Source of the DNA: Catalinimonas niigatensis
GTDB lineage: Bacteria > Bacteroidota > Bacteroidia > Cytophagales > Cyclobacteriaceae
Assembly (NCBI RefSeq): GCF_030506285.1
Contig: NZ_CP119422.1
Span: forward strand, 6,249,501 to 6,313,500
DNA: 64,000 bases
Direction: 5' to 3'
The notes below the pieces were generated by a model that saw nothing but the letters and a program-made list of their open reading frames with translations, did not search any database and had not been told where the DNA came from. The position numbers and the translations under genes were made by a program. Shown piece by piece: positions 62,748 through 64,000 of the stretch. Position 1 is the stretch's first letter, and every line of letters begins with the position of its first letter.

Positions 62748-63746
62748 TTAAACGAAAAGATAAGTAGCCACTGCATACCAGAACTTTACGGTTTGACTTA
62801 CCACATACCTCCTATTTCCATTGGACTTCCACCAGTTGTCAGCAATATTCGGATTGCGGATAGAAGCGATGACACCAACTTCTACAGGCTTAGGGATGGC
62901 TTTTTTATAAAGCATCCAGCTACGTCTGGCATGGGTGCTTTCTGTAATCAGGTTTATTTTCCGGAGGTTATCGTCTTCTTCCTTAAGCCACTTAGCTACC
63001 GCCTCGGCAGTAGTATAGGTCTTGTTGATGCTTACCCTTGGCGCATCAATCGTATGAATCAAATGCGCAGGGATGCCCTCTGCTATTAAAACTTCAGCAG
63101 AAGAACCTGCTCTGCTGTCAAATACTCTTTCGGTTTTGCTACCGTCAATTTTGCCAAAATCATAATATGCAAAGGGTGAGCGGGAAGGTATAAAAGTTTG
63201 ATCCAGTTGTATAGATTGAATGTAAAGGTCTCTGTCCTCATCGTTTTCGTAAGCAGATGCATCATTCGTAAACTCTAAAGTGATTTGTTGCAAAGGAGAA
63301 ACTCCTTTCTTCAGGAGAAAAGCATAAGCTTTTAACTGATCATCTGTTGTGACTTCGCCCAATGTATCATTGCCAGCAATCACTCTCATTTGGGCATATT
63401 GCCCATTTGCCTGGCTGCCATATGCATAAACTTGTAGCGTATCAAAATGAGGTATGGAGTCAAGAGCCTTGTCAATTTCAAATACCAATCCCCCTCTGGA
63501 ATGTGCCCTGTATACATCTGGCAAATGGATACTGGCGATCACCATTTTTTTATAGTTTTTTTCTTTGAATTCCTGGGCTGCAAGTTTCAGCGTCCTGTCA
63601 GTTACCCATCCCTCCACCAACAAAACTTCTGCATTTGCGAGCGGTTGGTTAACGGCAAGAAAATGATACCAGCTGGGGGCGAGGAGCCTACCTAATATTA
63701 CTGCTCCAACCAGAAAAATACTACTGAATAAGATCTTTTTAAGCAT
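62748..63746 (-). CDS. DUF218/YdcF-like membrane protein with an inserted carbohydrate-binding-like module
   Basis: 332 residues. The N-terminus has one membrane helix (about 5-23). The DUF218 fold is split: its first part (about 38-75: LANAEVLLVEGWVTDRTLKLAAQEFKEKNYKKMVI) and its second part (about 215-330: AEVLIAEGIPAHLIHTI, KWLKEEDDNLRKINLITESTHARRSWMLYKKA) flank an insertion of about 110 residues (about 95-205). The insertion (VYAYGSQANGQYAQM, ITLEFTNDASAYENDEDRDLYIQSI) resembles the Ca2+-dependent CBM36/CBM60 xylan-binding fold. DUF218 proteins are linked to envelope glycan or vancomycin-type resistance; the function here is unknown. Confidence 0.7.
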   Translation of the reverse strand: MLKKILFSSIFLVGAVILGRLLAPSWYHFLAVNQPLANAEVLLVEGWVTDRTLKLAAQEFKEKNYKKMVIASIHLPDVYRAHSRGGLVFEIDKALDSIPHFDTLQVYAYGSQANGQYAQMRVIAGNDTLGEVTTDDQLKAYAFLLKKGVSPLQQITLEFTNDASAYENDEDRDLYIQSIQLDQTFIPSRSPFAYYDFGKIDGSKTERVFDSRAGSSAEVLIAEGIPAHLIHTIDAPRVSINKTYTTAEAVAKWLKEEDDNLRKINLITESTHARRSWMLYKKAIPKPVEVGVIASIRNPNIADNWWKSNGNRRYVVSQTVKFWYAVATYLFV

Positions 63747-63868
63747 ACTATACTATGAACAAAAAGCGTACGATTTATAGTTGAAAAATTATACACAAAG
63801 ATAATTGCAGACTTTATCAGCAAAAAAAGCAAATCTTTATAAATTACGGGTTAGGACAATAAAGAGAT

Positions 63869-64000
63869 ATGAAAAACGATAAAAAGCCTGTGGGCTTGCA
63901 TGCTTTATATAGCAAAGACCCTCTGGAAGCCGATCGCATGCTGTGGGGAAGAGAATGTAATCCGGCAGGCAGAAGAGGTTTCCTTAAAAAAAGCGCATTG
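63869..64000 (+). CDS. N-terminus of a Tat-exported protein, probably molybdopterin-dependent oxidoreductase (cut by right edge)
   Basis: 44 codons from ATG 63869 run off the window. They read LHALYSKDPLEADRMLWGRE, then a twin-arginine motif GRRGFLKKSAL at the very end. The opening resembles the leaders of Tat-exported sulfite-oxidase-type molybdopterin enzymes as I remember them, but the catalytic part is outside the window, so only export by Tat is supported. It is divergent from the DUF218 gene. Confidence 0.5.
   Translation, partial: MKNDKKPVGLHALYSKDPLEADRMLWGRECNPAGRRGFLKKSAL

Overview
The window looks like a chromosome segment of a Bacteroidota bacterium, most likely an order Cytophagales species (inference). 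The signs are a SusC/SusD pair with a FecR-type anti-sigma factor, two proteins with type IX secretion (T9SS) C-terminal sorting domains, LytTR/His_kinase pairs, a conserved hpt-adk-obg block, and promoters matching the Bacteroidota pattern TTTG-N19/20-TAnnTTTG. No tRNA, rRNA, CRISPR array, IS element or prophage was seen.

Layout. 0-7 kb: a trans-envelope signalling nutrient-uptake locus (ECF sigma factor cut by the left edge, FecR, SusC with an N-terminal STN domain, SusD). 7-8.5 kb: a decay zone with a zinc-peptidase gene broken by one TGA and a chorismate mutase remnant with at least three lesions. 8.6-15.6 kb: EamA transporter, fasciclin lipoprotein, DUF2807 protein, M15 peptidase, LytTR two-component pair, nitrilase-family hydrolase. 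16-18.4 kb: a secreted coiled-coil protein and a T9SS-exported tyrosinase. 18.4-19.8 kb: a broken hmuY-like gene and a LuxR-type response regulator. 20-22 kb: an mhqO/mhqD-like pair. 23-27.6 kb: an iron-starvation-type operon (TonB siderophore receptor, PepSY protein, small membrane protein, long-chain flavodoxin). 28-36.6 kb: DUF3347 lipoprotein, Gfo/Idh/MocA oxidoreductase, and a 2037-residue modular T9SS protein. 37.5-49 kb: histidine kinase, ABC exporter, DnaJ/GrpE, Obg/Adk/Hpt, M42 peptidase, ferritin, DUF3127 protein. 49-64 kb: glnK-amt, a MacB/LolD-like ABC pair, a TerB-like protein, protoporphyrinogen oxidase, aldo/keto reductase, glycosyltransferase, an ECF sigma factor with a barrel-bearing anti-sigma-like protein, an amidase, a beta-barrel protein, a DUF218 protein with an inserted module, and the start of a Tat-exported protein.

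The most interesting signal is regulatory. Three promoters (the hmuY-like pseudogene, the LuxR regulator and the siderophore receptor operon) share one architecture: a -33 element, a 20-nt spacer, an exact TAnnTTTG -7 box, then after 5-6 nt a 19-bp A/T-rich dyad with consensus ATTTARACTWATTWTAAAW covering the expected transcription start. This suggests one repressor, probably iron- or heme-responsive, controlling a small regulon that includes a response regulator. The other notable items are three pseudogenes that simple gene calling would miss or misread, a 14-bp-arm inverted repeat upstream of the mhqO-like gene, and several unusual protein architectures.
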